Made by a program: the position numbers and the translations under genes. Source: DASXKD01 sp963734725 (lineage in GTDB: Bacteria; Actinomycetota; Actinomycetes; Streptosporangiales; Streptosporangiaceae). Taken from it: 64,000 bases of DNA. Shown here one piece after another: positions 52,936 to 61,036 of this stretch (within the stretch, counting starts at the first letter, position 1; every line of letters starts with the position of its first letter). Under the pieces are notes generated by a model. It ran no database searches and was not told the origin of the DNA. It saw only the letters and a program-made list of their open reading frames with translations. The DNA is taken from positions 1-64,000 of the forward strand of contig CAVTIX010000020.1 of the NCBI GenBank assembly GCA_963734725.1. Direction: 5' to 3'.

Positions 52936-54496
52936 TGAACGGACCGCGGGACGCTGGCGCCGCCGGGCCGGCAGGCACCGCGCGGGGCACGCGCTGGCCC
53001 CCGCGGCGATGGCTGGCCCGGCGGACGTTGCGCGGCCGCCTGATCGCGGGCCTGCTCGCACTGCTCCTCGTGGCCTGCGCCGCCGTGGGGCTTGTCAGCT
53101 ACCTGGCGCTGCACGGGGCCTTGTTCAACCAGATAGACCAGCAGCTCACCAGCGCCAGCCAGCGCTACGCCCACTGCGAAGAGGGCGGCCCGCGGGACGG
53201 GCAGGATACCGACAACGGCGGCGCGGGACCGCAGGGCCAGCACCCCCCGCCGTGTAACCCGGGCGAAATTCTCGGGCTTTCGCCCGGCACATTTACCGCC
53301 ATGGTCAAGGACGGCCAGGTCACCGATTCGGCGGTGACGCTCGGGCATTGCCACCTGACCAGCGCGGACCACGCGGTGCTCACCGCGCTGCCGGTGGACG
53401 GCCAGCCGGCCAACCGCACCCTGTCGTCGCTCGGCCCCTACCGGGCTGGCCGCCGACTGCGGGGGGCAACGGCGCGACGCTCATCACCGGCCTGCCGCTC
53501 ACCTCGGTCAACAACACCCTGAGAGATGTGGCGATCACCGAGATCATCGTGTTCGCCGCCGTGCTGGTGCTCACCGGGGTGCTCGGCACCGGGTTCGTGC
53601 GGCTGTCGCTGCGCCCGCTGCGCCGGGTCGCGGCCACCGCCACCCGGGTGACCGAGCTGCCGCTGGCCAGCGGCGAGGTCACGCTGCCGGACCGGGTTCC
53701 CGACGCGGACCCGCGCACCGAGGTCGGCCAGGTCGGCTCGGCGTTCAACCGGATGCTCGGCCACGTCGAGGCGGCGCTGGCCCGCCGCGCGGCCAGCGAG
53801 TCGCGGCTGCGCCGGTTCGCCGCCGACGCCAGCCACGAGCTGCGCACCCCGCTGGCCGCGATCCGCGGCTATGCCGAGCTTGCCCGCAGGCACCCCGGCC
53901 CGGTCCCGGGGGATATCGCGCACGCGCTGTCCCGGGTGGAGTCGGAGTCGGCCCGGATGAGCGTGCTAGTCGATGAGTTGTTGCTATTGGCCCAGCTCGA
54001 CGCGGGCCGGCCGCTGGCCAAGGAACCGGTGGACCTCAGCAGGCTGGCCATCGACACGACCAGCGATGCCCGGGCGGCCAGTCCCGGCCACCACTGGACC
54101 CTGGAGCTGCCGGACGAGCCGGTGCTGGTGGAGGGCGATGAACACCGCCTACATCAGGTCCTGGCCAACCTGATGAGCAACGCGGCGAAGCACACCCCGG
54201 AGGGGACCACCGTCACGGTCGCCATCGCTACGGCCGAGGATCCGCCGACCGTGCGGGTGAGCGTGACGGACACCGGCCCCGGCATCCCCGATGACCTCCA
54301 GCCCGCCCTGTTCGAGCGGTTCGTGCGCGGCGACTCCGCGCGCTCGAACGGCGGCGCGAGCACGGGGCTCGGCCTGGCCATCGTCCAGGCGGTCACCATC
54401 GCGCACGGCGGCACGGCGAGCGTCACCAGCCGGCCGGGGCACACCAGCTTCGTGATCACCCTGCCCCGGCTGGCCTCGGTCCCCGCCAGCGCCTGA
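52935..54496 (+). pseudogene. Sensor histidine kinase, frameshifted in its sensor domain
   Basis: ATG 52935. Helix at about 40-60 (IAGLLALLLVACAAVGLVSY), sensor region with QIDQQLTSASQRYAHCEEGG and two more Cys, up to LSSLGPYR. Around 53445-53467 two G are in excess (GGGCTGG and GGGGGG), which shifts the frame by two. Afterwards all kinase parts are intact: a helix IIVFAAVLVLTGVLGTGFVR, HAMP, ADASHELRTPLAAIRGYAEL with the phospho-His, N-box LANLMSNAAKHTPEG, G1 DTGPGIP, G2 GLGLAIVQ. Removing the two G gives about 520 residues. Both are in G runs, so an error is likely. Partner of the regulator at 52141. Confidence 0.85.
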
Positions 54497-54585
54497 CGGA
54501 GCTCAGCTCCGCATCGCCCCTGTTCATAGGGGGCGCAGAGGGCCAGTCCAGGGTCGGCCCAGCCGTGGCAGGCAACTTAAGAGAC

Positions 54586-55896
54586 ATGAAATCACTTGAG
54601 TGCCTGGAGGGGCAGAAGTTCCCACCACCCGAGCCGGGGTGCGCCCCACAGGTGGAGATAGTCGTCCCGGTCCGGGACGAGGAACGCGACCTCGGGCCCG
54701 GCATCCGCCGGCTGGCGGCCTATCTGTCCCAGCGTGTCCCGTTCCGCGCCGTGATCACCATCGCCGACAACGGCAGCACCGACGGCACCTGGGCGGCCGC
54801 GCAAGAGCTGGCGGGCGAACTGGACGGCGTCCGCGCCGTCCGGCTGGCCCAGGCCGGGCGCGGCCACGCCCTGCGCACCGCCTGGCTGGCCAGCGCGGCC
54901 GAGGTGCTGGCCTACATGGATGTGGACCTGTCCACCGACCTGAACGCGCTGCTGCCGCTGGTGGCGCCGCTGTTGTCGGGGCACAGCGACCTGGCGATCG
55001 GCACCCGGCTGGCCCGTGGCGCCCGGGTGGTCCGCGGGCCGCGCCGCGAGCTCATCTCCCGGTGCTACAACGTGCTGCTCCACGCCACGCTGGGCACGGG
55101 CTTCTCCGACGCGCAATGCGGCTTCAAGGCGGTCCGCGCGGACCAGGCCCGGCTGCTGCTGCCGCTGACCCGCGACACCGGCTGGTTTTTCGACTCCGAG
55201 CTGCTGGTCCTGGCCGAGCGGGCCGGGCTGCGCATCCACGAGATACCGGTCGACTGGATCGACGACCCGGACTCGCGCGTCCGAGTGGTCCCGACCGCGC
55301 TGGCCGACCTGCGCGGCATCGCCCGGATGCGCTGGCAGTTCTGCCGCGGCGCCCTCCGCATGCCGCGGCTGGGCGGCACGGCGCCACCGGCACAGGGCCC
55401 GCCGGGGCCGGCGAGCGGGCAGCTAGTCCGGTTCCTGGCAGTCGGCGCGGCCAGCACCGTGGCCTACGTCCTGGTCTACCTCGGCCTGCGCATCCCGCTG
55501 GCGCCGCAGCCGGCCAACGCGATCAGCTTGCTGGTCACCGCGCTGCTGAACACCGCCGTCAACCGCCGCGTCACGTTCGGCATCCGGGGGCGGCCGGGCC
55601 TGGCGCGGCACCAGGCCCAGGGGCTGCTCGCGTTCGCCGCCGGGCTGGCGCTGACCTCCGCCGCGCTGACCGCGCTGCACGCGGCGGCGCCCCGGCCCGC
55701 CCGGAGCACCGAGGTGACCGTGCTCCTCGCCGCCAGCCTGGCGGCCACCGCGCTGCGGTTCGTGCTCTACCGGCGCTGGGTGTTCCGGCAGCGGCCCGGC
55801 CCGAGTCCGGCCCCGCAGATCCCGGCCGGCCAGGGCGCCGCGCCGCTGGCCATCGTTCCCCGCCGCAGCACCGAACCGAACGGACATTACTCATGA
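54586..55896 (+). CDS. GT2-GtrA bifunctional glycosyltransferase
   Basis: 436 residues from ATG 54586 (GTG 54565 is also open; ribosome site weak). N-terminal GT2: VEIVVPVRDEERDLGPGIRR, TIADNGSTDGTWAAAQELAG, the metal-binding YMDVDLSTDLNAL, and GFSDAQCGFKAVRADQARLL. From about 275 a GtrA domain of four helices: QLVRFLAVGAASTVAYVLVY, ISLLVTALLNTAVNRRVTFG, GLLAFAAGLALTSAALTALH, and a last one ending ALRFVLYRRWVFRQ. GT2 makes a polyprenyl-phosphate sugar; GtrA flips it. Overlaps the next gene (ATGA). Confidence 0.93.
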   Translation: MKSLECLEGQKFPPPEPGCAPQVEIVVPVRDEERDLGPGIRRLAAYLSQRVPFRAVITIADNGSTDGTWAAAQELAGELDGVRAVRLAQAGRGHALRTAWLASAAEVLAYMDVDLSTDLNALLPLVAPLLSGHSDLAIGTRLARGARVVRGPRRELISRCYNVLLHATLGTGFSDAQCGFKAVRADQARLLLPLTRDTGWFFDSELLVLAERAGLRIHEIPVDWIDDPDSRVRVVPTALADLRGIARMRWQFCRGALRMPRLGGTAPPAQGPPGPASGQLVRFLAVGAASTVAYVLVYLGLRIPLAPQPANAISLLVTALLNTAVNRRVTFGIRGRPGLARHQAQGLLAFAAGLALTSAALTALHAAAPRPARSTEVTVLLAASLAATALRFVLYRRWVFRQRPGPSPAPQIPAGQGAAPLAIVPRRSTEPNGHYS

Positions 55897-57998
55897 CCAC
55901 GACCACCACCGGCCCGCTGCGCACCCGCCCCGGCGGCTCGCCCCGGCGCGGGCGCCTGGCTGCCCTGGTACGAGGCAGGCCCGCCGACCCCCGCTGGGCC
56001 CGGCCCGCGCTGCTGGCGCTGCTCGTCCTCACCGCCGCCCTGTACGCCGCCGGCCTGTCGCGCAATGGCTGGGCCAATGACTTCTACGCCGCGGCGGTCC
56101 AGGCGGGCGCCAAGAGCTGGAAGGCGTTCTTCTTCGGGTCGTTCGACGCCTCGAATTTCATCACGGTGGACAAGACGCCCGCGTCGCTGTGGGTCATGGA
56201 GCTCTCCGCCAGGTCGTTCGGCCTCAATTCCTGGAGCCTGCTGCTGCCACAGGCGGCCGAGGGCGTGGCCAGCGCGGCGCTGCTCTACGCCACCGTGCGC
56301 CGCTGGCACGGCCCGGCGGCCGGGCTGATCGCCGCCGGCGCCGCGGCGCTCACCCCGGTGGCCGTCCTGATGTTCCGGTACGACAACCCCGACGCGCTGC
56401 TGGTGCTGCTGATGACCGCGGCCGCGTACGCCACGACGCGGGCGATCGAGTCGGGGCGCACCCGGTGGCTGGCGCTGACCGGCGGCCTGCTCGGGTTCGC
56501 GTTCCTCACCAAGATGCTGCAGGGGTTCCTGGTGGTCCCCGCGTTCGCGCTGGCCTACCTGGTGGCCGGGCCGCCCCGGCTGGGCCGGCGGCTGTGGCAG
56601 CTGCTGGCCGGCGCGGCGGCCCTGGTCGCGGGCGCCGGGTGGTGGGTGGCGATCGTGGAGCTCACCCCCGCGGCGGACCGGCCCTACATCGGCGGCTCCA
56701 CGACGAACAGCGTGCTGCAGCTCGCCCTGGGCTACAACGGCCTGGGCCGATTGGATGGCAACGAGACCGGCTCGGTCGGCTTCGGCGGCGGCGCGGGCCC
56801 GCGGTTCACCGGGTCGGCCGGGCTGACCAGGCTGTTCGCGGCCGACATGGGCGGGCAGGTGAGCTGGCTGCTGCCCGCCGCGCTGATCTCGCTCGCCGCG
56901 ATGGCCTGGCTGAGCTGGCGGGCCGCGCGGACCGACCGGCGCCGGGCCGCGGCGCTGCTGTGGGGCGGCTGGCTGCTGATCACCGGCGGCGTGTTCAGCT
57001 TCATGGCCGGCATCATCCACCCGTACTACACCGTCGCCCTGGTTCCCCCGATCTCGGCGCTCACCGGGATCGGCGCCGTGCTGCTGTGGCGGGAACGGGA
57101 CCAGCTGTGGGCGCGGCTGACCCTGGCGGGCGCGCTTCTGGCCACGGCGGCCTGGGGATACGTGCTGCTGGACCGGGCGCCGGGCTGGCTGCCCTGGCTG
57201 CGGGGCCTGGTCGTGGCGACCGGTGTGCTGGCCGCCGCGTTGGTGCTGGCGGCCCCGGCGCTGGCCCGCCGGGACGGCCCGGTCCCGCTGCCGGGCCGGG
57301 CCGGGGGCCGGATGCTGGCCGCCCTGGCCGTCCCGCTCGCGCTGATCACCGCGCTGGCCGGGCCGGCCGCCTACAGCATCGACACCGCCGCGACGGCCCA
57401 CACCGGCGCCCTCCCGACGGCCGGTCCGGCCGTGGCCGCGTTCGGCGGATCCGGCGGCGGCCCGGGCGGGACCGGTCCCGGCGGCGCGCGGATAGCGGGG
57501 GGTGGCGCCGCCCGCGGCGGGACGGGCGCCGCGGGCGGGCCCCCCGGCCAGTTCCCCGGCGGCGCGGGCAGGATGCCGCCCGCTGGCGCGACCGGAGCAC
57601 AGCGCCCGCCCGGGGCGGGCGGCGCCGGCGGTCCCGGCGGCCTGGGCGGGAACACCCAGGTGGCGACGGCGCTGACCAGGCTGCTCCGCGACGGGGCGGC
57701 CGGTTACCGGTGGGCCGCCGCGACGGTGGGCTCGGAGAGCGCCGCCCCGCTGCAACTGGCCAGCGGCGATCCGGTCATGGCGATCGGCGGGTTCAACGGC
57801 AGCGACGGCGCACCAACCCTGGCCCAGTTCCAGCGCCTGGTGGCGGCCGGTGAGATCCACTACTTCGTGGGCGCCAACCAGGCCAGCTTCGGCGGCGGTT
57901 CCGGCGCCGCCGCGCAGATCACCGCCTGGGTGCGGGCCCACTTCACGGCGGAGACCGTCGGCGGGGTGACCGTGTACGACCTGACCCGGGCCCGCTGA
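55893..57998 (+). CDS. GT39 (PMT/ArnT-like) membrane glycosyltransferase with Gly-rich segment
   Basis: 701 residues, ATG at 55893. The first luminal loop has the acidic site GWANDFYAAAVQAGAKSWKA and FITVDKTPASLWVMELSARS, as in DPM-dependent mannosyltransferases, and about eleven helices follow up to LAALAVPLALITALAGPAAY. Between about 515 and 590 lies a linker of Gly, Ala and Pro only, followed by an outer C-terminal domain (YRWAAATVGSESAAPLQLAS, IHYFVGANQASFGGG). It uses the lipid-linked sugar made by the preceding GT2-GtrA protein and transfers it outside. The Gly-rich segment is common in this actinomycete group. Confidence 0.92.
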   Translation: MTTTTTGPLRTRPGGSPRRGRLAALVRGRPADPRWARPALLALLVLTAALYAAGLSRNGWANDFYAAAVQAGAKSWKAFFFGSFDASNFITVDKTPASLWVMELSARSFGLNSWSLLLPQAAEGVASAALLYATVRRWHGPAAGLIAAGAAALTPVAVLMFRYDNPDALLVLLMTAAAYATTRAIESGRTRWLALTGGLLGFAFLTKMLQGFLVVPAFALAYLVAGPPRLGRRLWQLLAGAAALVAGAGWWVAIVELTPAADRPYIGGSTTNSVLQLALGYNGLGRLDGNETGSVGFGGGAGPRFTGSAGLTRLFAADMGGQVSWLLPAALISLAAMAWLSWRAARTDRRRAAALLWGGWLLITGGVFSFMAGIIHPYYTVALVPPISALTGIGAVLLWRERDQLWARLTLAGALLATAAWGYVLLDRAPGWLPWLRGLVVATGVLAAALVLAAPALARRDGPVPLPGRAGGRMLAALAVPLALITALAGPAAYSIDTAATAHTGALPTAGPAVAAFGGSGGGPGGTGPGGARIAGGGAARGGTGAAGGPPGQFPGGAGRMPPAGATGAQRPPGAGGAGGPGGLGGNTQVATALTRLLRDGAAGYRWAAATVGSESAAPLQLASGDPVMAIGGFNGSDGAPTLAQFQRLVAAGEIHYFVGANQASFGGGSGAAAQITAWVRAHFTAETVGGVTVYDLTRAR

Positions 57999-58013
57999 GC
58001 ACCGGGTGAGGGG

Positions 58014-58866
58014 TCAGGCACACGCTGCCCGGTAGGCGCCCGGCGTGATCCCGTAGCAGCGGCGGAACCACCGGGTCAGGTGGGCCTGGTCCGCGAACCC
58101 GGTCGCCGCCGCGACGTCGGCGACGGCGGTCCCGCCGGCCAGGGCCCGGCGGGCCGCGCGCAGCCGTAGCTGCCGCTGATAGTCGCTGGGCGGCAGGCCG
58201 AAGCGGCCGCGGAAGGCGCGGTAGGCGGCGAACCGGCTGCAGCCCGCGACCTCGGCGAGGTCGGCCAGCGTGGCCTGCGCGGCGTGCTCGCCGGACAAGA
58301 GCGCGCGGACCCGGTCGGCGGCCCGGGCCTGGTCGCCGGGTGAGCCCGTCCGGGCGCGTGTGCGGGCGATCCGGCTGGCGCGGCCCGGCCGCGTGGCGGG
58401 CCGCCAGGGCGGCGACCGCGGCGAGCCGCTCCGACTGCTCCAGCGGGCTGGCGGGCCCGGTCAGCGACCGGTGCAGCCGCCGCACCGCGCCCGCGAGCGC
58501 GGGGTCGGCGATGACCGGGGCGGTGAACAGCGGCATGGCCGGCGGCGCGCCGGTGAAGTCGGCGAGCAGGTCCGTGAGCAGGTCCGGGGCCATGTGGACC
58601 ATCCGGTAGGTGAACCCGTTCCCGGTGGCGGCGTGTCCGTCATGCGGATCGTCGGGGTTAAAGGCCATCACCAGGCCGGCCGTGCTGACGTGCCCGGCGC
58701 CCCGGCAGGTGAACCCCTGCGCCCCGGACTCGGTCACCCCGAGCGAGTAGGTCTCGTGGCTGTGCCGGTGGTAGACGTGCCCGCGGAAATGGGCGTGCAT
58801 CGCTTCGAGCCGGCCATCCGGCGACCGCCAGTACCGCGCGCAGTCCCCCGGCTCGTCACGACTCAC
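58014..58866 (-). pseudogene. AraC-family regulator, one frameshift
   Basis: ATG at 58866. N-terminal cupin-like ligand domain: GRLEAMHAHFRGHVYHRHSH, ETYSLGVTESGAQGFTCRGA, GLVMAFNPDDPHDGH. Around 58330-58390 the frame breaks. In another frame the two helix-turn-helices follow: LADLAEVAGCSRFAAYRAFR and VADVAAATGFADQAHLTRWF with RRCYGITPGAYR. Stop at 58014. Restored, it has about 283 residues, normal for this group. It is divergent from the DUF2000 gene (start 58948), which such regulators commonly accompany. May be a read error. Confidence 0.82.
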
Positions 58867-58947
58867 CTAACCAGTATGCCGGCCCGGCCTGGCTGCCGCG
58901 CTCCAGCGTTCAAGACACCGCCGCGCGCAGCGGCCGATTCTGGGCAG

Positions 58948-59358
58948 ATGCGTTTTGACACGAAGATCGCCATCGCGGTCCGCTCCGACCTCGCGGTGTG
59001 GCAGAAGCTGAATGTGACGGCGTTCCTGGCCAGCGGGATCGCCGCGGGCATCGGCGAGGTGGCGGGCAAGCCCTACGAGGACGGTTCCGGCCACCGCTAC
59101 CTGGAGATGTTCCGCCAGCCCGTGCTCGTCTACACCGGGCCGGCCGACACGCTCGCCACGGTCCGGCAGCGGGCGGTCGCCCGGGAGATGCCCGCCGCCG
59201 TCTACACCGAGGAGTTGTTCGCCACCGGCGACGACGACGCCAACCGGGCTGCCGTGCGCGCCGTGGCCGCGGAGTCGCTGGTCCTGGCCGGGGTCGCCGT
59301 CTACGGGCCGCGCAACGCGGTCGACAAGGTCTGCCGCGGCCTCACCCTGCACCCCTAG
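58948..59358 (+). CDS. DUF2000 family protein
   Basis: 136 residues, ATG at 58948. FDTKIAIAVRSDLAVWQKLN, VTAFLASGIAAGIGEVAGKP, YLEMFRQPVLVYTG, ATVRQRAVAREMPAAVYTEE and ANRAAVRAVAAESLVLAGVA fit DUF2000, a small alpha/beta (peptidyl-tRNA hydrolase-like fold) protein of unknown function found beside AraC regulators. The intergenic distance to the AraC gene is 81 bases, so they probably share a control region. Ends in a hairpin. Confidence 0.88.
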   Translation: MRFDTKIAIAVRSDLAVWQKLNVTAFLASGIAAGIGEVAGKPYEDGSGHRYLEMFRQPVLVYTGPADTLATVRQRAVAREMPAAVYTEELFATGDDDANRAAVRAVAAESLVLAGVAVYGPRNAVDKVCRGLTLHP

Positions 59359-59370
59359 CCTCACCCGCAG

Positions 59371-59393
59371 GCCCGGGCAGGCAGCGCCCGGGC
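59371..59393. terminator. Hairpin downstream of the DUF2000 gene
   Basis: GCCCGGGC (59371-59378) pairs with GCCCGGGC (59386-59393), loop AGGCAGC. It sits 13 bases after the stop codon and just before the PadR promoter. Confidence 0.7.
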
Positions 59394-59407
59394 CCCGGCG
59401 GGCCGGT

Positions 59408-59447
59408 TTGACGGCCCGGCCCGATGATACCTAGCATTGCTAGGTAT
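59408..59447 (+). promoter_or_regulatory. PadR promoter with 21-bp perfect palindrome over the start codon
   Basis: TTGACG (59408-59413), 18 bases, TAGCAT (59432-59437) form a -35/-10; transcription would start about 59444-59446, that is at the ATG itself (59446-59448). The palindrome ATACCTAGCA-T-TGCTAGGTAT (59427-59447, arms of 10) covers the -10 and the first two bases of ATG, so the encoded PadR repressor can block its own leaderless message. Confidence 0.75.
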
Positions 59448-59811
59448 GAGATCGGAGCGACTGAAGGGACATCTGGACCTGCTCCTGATGTCGGTGCTCA
59501 GCCGCGGGCCTGGCCACGGCTACGAGGTCATCACCCGGTTGCGCGAGCGCAGCGACGGCGCGTTCGAGCTGCCCGAGGGCACGGTCTACCCGGCGCTGCA
59601 CCGGCTGGAGGAGACCGGCCTGCTGGCCAGCGCGTGGGACCTGGTGTCCGGGCGGCGGCGGCGCATCTACCGGCTCACTCCGGCCGGCGCGGCAGCCCTG
59701 GCCGAGCAGGCCGAGCAGTGGCGGGAGTTCAGCGGGTCGGTGGCCCGGGTGCTGGGCACGCCCGCGGCGGGCAGGACGTGGCCGCCGCTCCGGCGCGAGG
59801 CGCTGGCATGA
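59446..59811 (+). CDS. PadR family transcriptional regulator
   Basis: 121 residues, ATG at 59446. LKGHLDLLLMSVLSRGPGHG, YEVITRLRERSDGAFELPEG, TVYPALHRLEETGLLASAWD and RRIYRLTPAGAAALAEQAEQ: a complete PadR winged helix with its C-terminal dimer helix. No ribosome site precedes the ATG; see the promoter entry. The partner that usually follows (a membrane protein with a short N-terminal helical prefix, HAAS-like) is only a stub here. Stop/start overlap ATGA with that stub. Confidence 0.93.
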   Translation: MRSERLKGHLDLLLMSVLSRGPGHGYEVITRLRERSDGAFELPEGTVYPALHRLEETGLLASAWDLVSGRRRRIYRLTPAGAAALAEQAEQWREFSGSVARVLGTPAAGRTWPPLRREALA

Positions 59812-59914
59812 CCCGCCACGCCGCCGATGCCCCGGCGACGCCGTCGAGGACTACCTGGATCGCCTGCTGGTCACGTTGAGCGGCCGTACCTTGCGCCGCA
59901 CCCGCCCGGAATAA
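59808..59914 (+). pseudogene. Stub of a PadR-linked membrane/permease-prefix protein
   Basis: ATG 59808 overlaps the PadR stop. Read with one shift it codes for AVEDYLDRLLVTLSGRTLRR, which is the start of the permease prefix/HAAS domain that usually comes after PadR. In frame it ends after 24 codons, and even restored it stops at 59914 (TAA). The membrane part is entirely missing. Confidence 0.65.
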
Positions 59915-59955
59915 GCCGGGGCGGGCCGGTGGTCTCAGCGGCCGGGCAGGCCGCA

Positions 59956-59980
59956 GCCCCCGCGACCGAGCCGCGGGGGC
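59956..59980. terminator. Hairpin after the PadR operon
   Basis: GCCCCCGCG (59956-59964) pairs with CGCGGGGGC (59972-59980), 7-base loop. It lies between the stub and the convergent G1 peptidase gene. Confidence 0.75.
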
Positions 59981-60029
59981 CGCTGGACCGGCCGGGGTTC
60001 CAGCGGTCACCCCGGCCCAGCACTGTCTA

Positions 60030-60815
60030 TCAGGTGCTGTGTAGCCACCTCGCGCTGAACGCCGTACCGCCGGCCAGGGCGGACACCGAGGCCTTGGCGC
60101 GCCCGCTGCCGTTTACCATGATGATCTTGATCGGGTTGGCCCTGCCCATCGCCGCCCCGTTCACTTTGGCGTTGCTGAAGTGCGCGGTGCCGAAGTTGGT
60201 CAAGGGGAGGATGGCTCCGCCGAACGTGGAGGGCGCCTCGGCGATGACCTCTGCCGAGGAGTGGTGCGCGCCGGTCCGGGTCTTGTGGACGGTGTGCGAC
60301 CAGCCCTGCGTGATGTCCTTCAGCACCAGGGTGTAGTGGCCGCTGCCGGTGAAGGTGGCCGAGCCGGTGAAGTGGTCACCCGGGTGCACGGGGTTGCTGA
60401 AGTTCACCGGGGGTGCCGGGAACATCTCATACCAGGCGCTGTACCTGGCGTGGCCGCCGCTGCAGTCCACCTCGGTGCCGGTCTGCTCCACGCTCTTGCT
60501 GTTGTAGCCGTCGAGGCCGACCCAGAAACTGGAGAACGTGCGGCTGCCGGTGCAGTGGGCGGTGGGCTCGACCCAGCTTGCCGAGATCTGCTTGTAGGTC
60601 TTGGTGTGGGCCGCGTACCCGGCCCAGTTCTGGGACGCAGCCGCGTTCGCGGACCGGCCAAAAGCGGCCATGGGCGCTGTGCCGTGCATGGCGGGCCTGA
60701 TCAGGTGGATGGTGGGCCTGGCTGGGTGGCTGGCCGCGGTCGCGGGGGCGGACGCTGCGAGCGCACCGCCGACGAGGACCAGCCCAGCAAGGGGGATGCA
60801 CCATCTGCGTACCAT
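60030..60815 (-). CDS. G1 family glutamic endopeptidase (eqolisin-like), secreted
   Basis: 261 residues, ATG at 60815. Signal peptide: IPLAGLVLVGGALAASAPAT, then the pro-part. The mature domain is the G1 fold: SQNWAGYAAHTKTYKQISAS, WVEPTAHC, FWVGLDGYNSKSVEQTGTEV with the catalytic Gln111, and VIAEAPSTFGG with the catalytic Glu193 (82 apart, as in eqolisins, 83). Cys at about 88 and 118 may form a disulfide. It digests proteins outside at acid pH. The upstream 200 bases are AT-rich for this DNA, but no clear promoter was placed. Confidence 0.9.
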   Translation of the reverse strand: MVRRWCIPLAGLVLVGGALAASAPATAASHPARPTIHLIRPAMHGTAPMAAFGRSANAAASQNWAGYAAHTKTYKQISASWVEPTAHCTGSRTFSSFWVGLDGYNSKSVEQTGTEVDCSGGHARYSAWYEMFPAPPVNFSNPVHPGDHFTGSATFTGSGHYTLVLKDITQGWSHTVHKTRTGAHHSSAEVIAEAPSTFGGAILPLTNFGTAHFSNAKVNGAAMGRANPIKIIMVNGSGRAKASVSALAGGTAFSARWLHST

Positions 60816-61036
60816 TCGGGCTCCTTCGTGAGTTGGGTACAGTCACGGCAAAAATGTCCGGCCTTCACCCTTCTGCCGTGTCTGTCGGGGTCTGCGCGAC
60901 CGTACGATAGATGAGAGTCAAGAAAAAACCATGGATAAGTAAAGCTGTAGTAACGCATTTGCCATGCAATGGGCATAAGCGTCTCACCTGCGCGTTAAGT
61001 CCGGCCCGGCGCGGCGCCGCCACGGGCTGACCAGCC
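60816..61036. other. Intergenic region upstream of the G1 peptidase, AT-rich
   Basis: About 220 bases with a clearly AT-rich patch at 60900-60990 and an imperfect palindrome TGCCATGCAATGGGCA (60960-60975). It must hold the peptidase promoter. No gene recognised. Confidence 0.4.

Noticed and set aside
57371..57655. Pro/Gly-rich open frames opposite the end of the GT39 gene
   Set aside because: They are antisense to the Gly-rich linker of GT39 and reflect its codon repetition.
54600..57998. A single open frame of more than 1100 codons spanning the GT2-GtrA and GT39 genes
   Set aside because: Its first half is a Gly/Arg/Pro-rich out-of-frame reading of the GT2-GtrA gene. The real GT39 gene begins at the ATG at 55893 that overlaps the previous stop.
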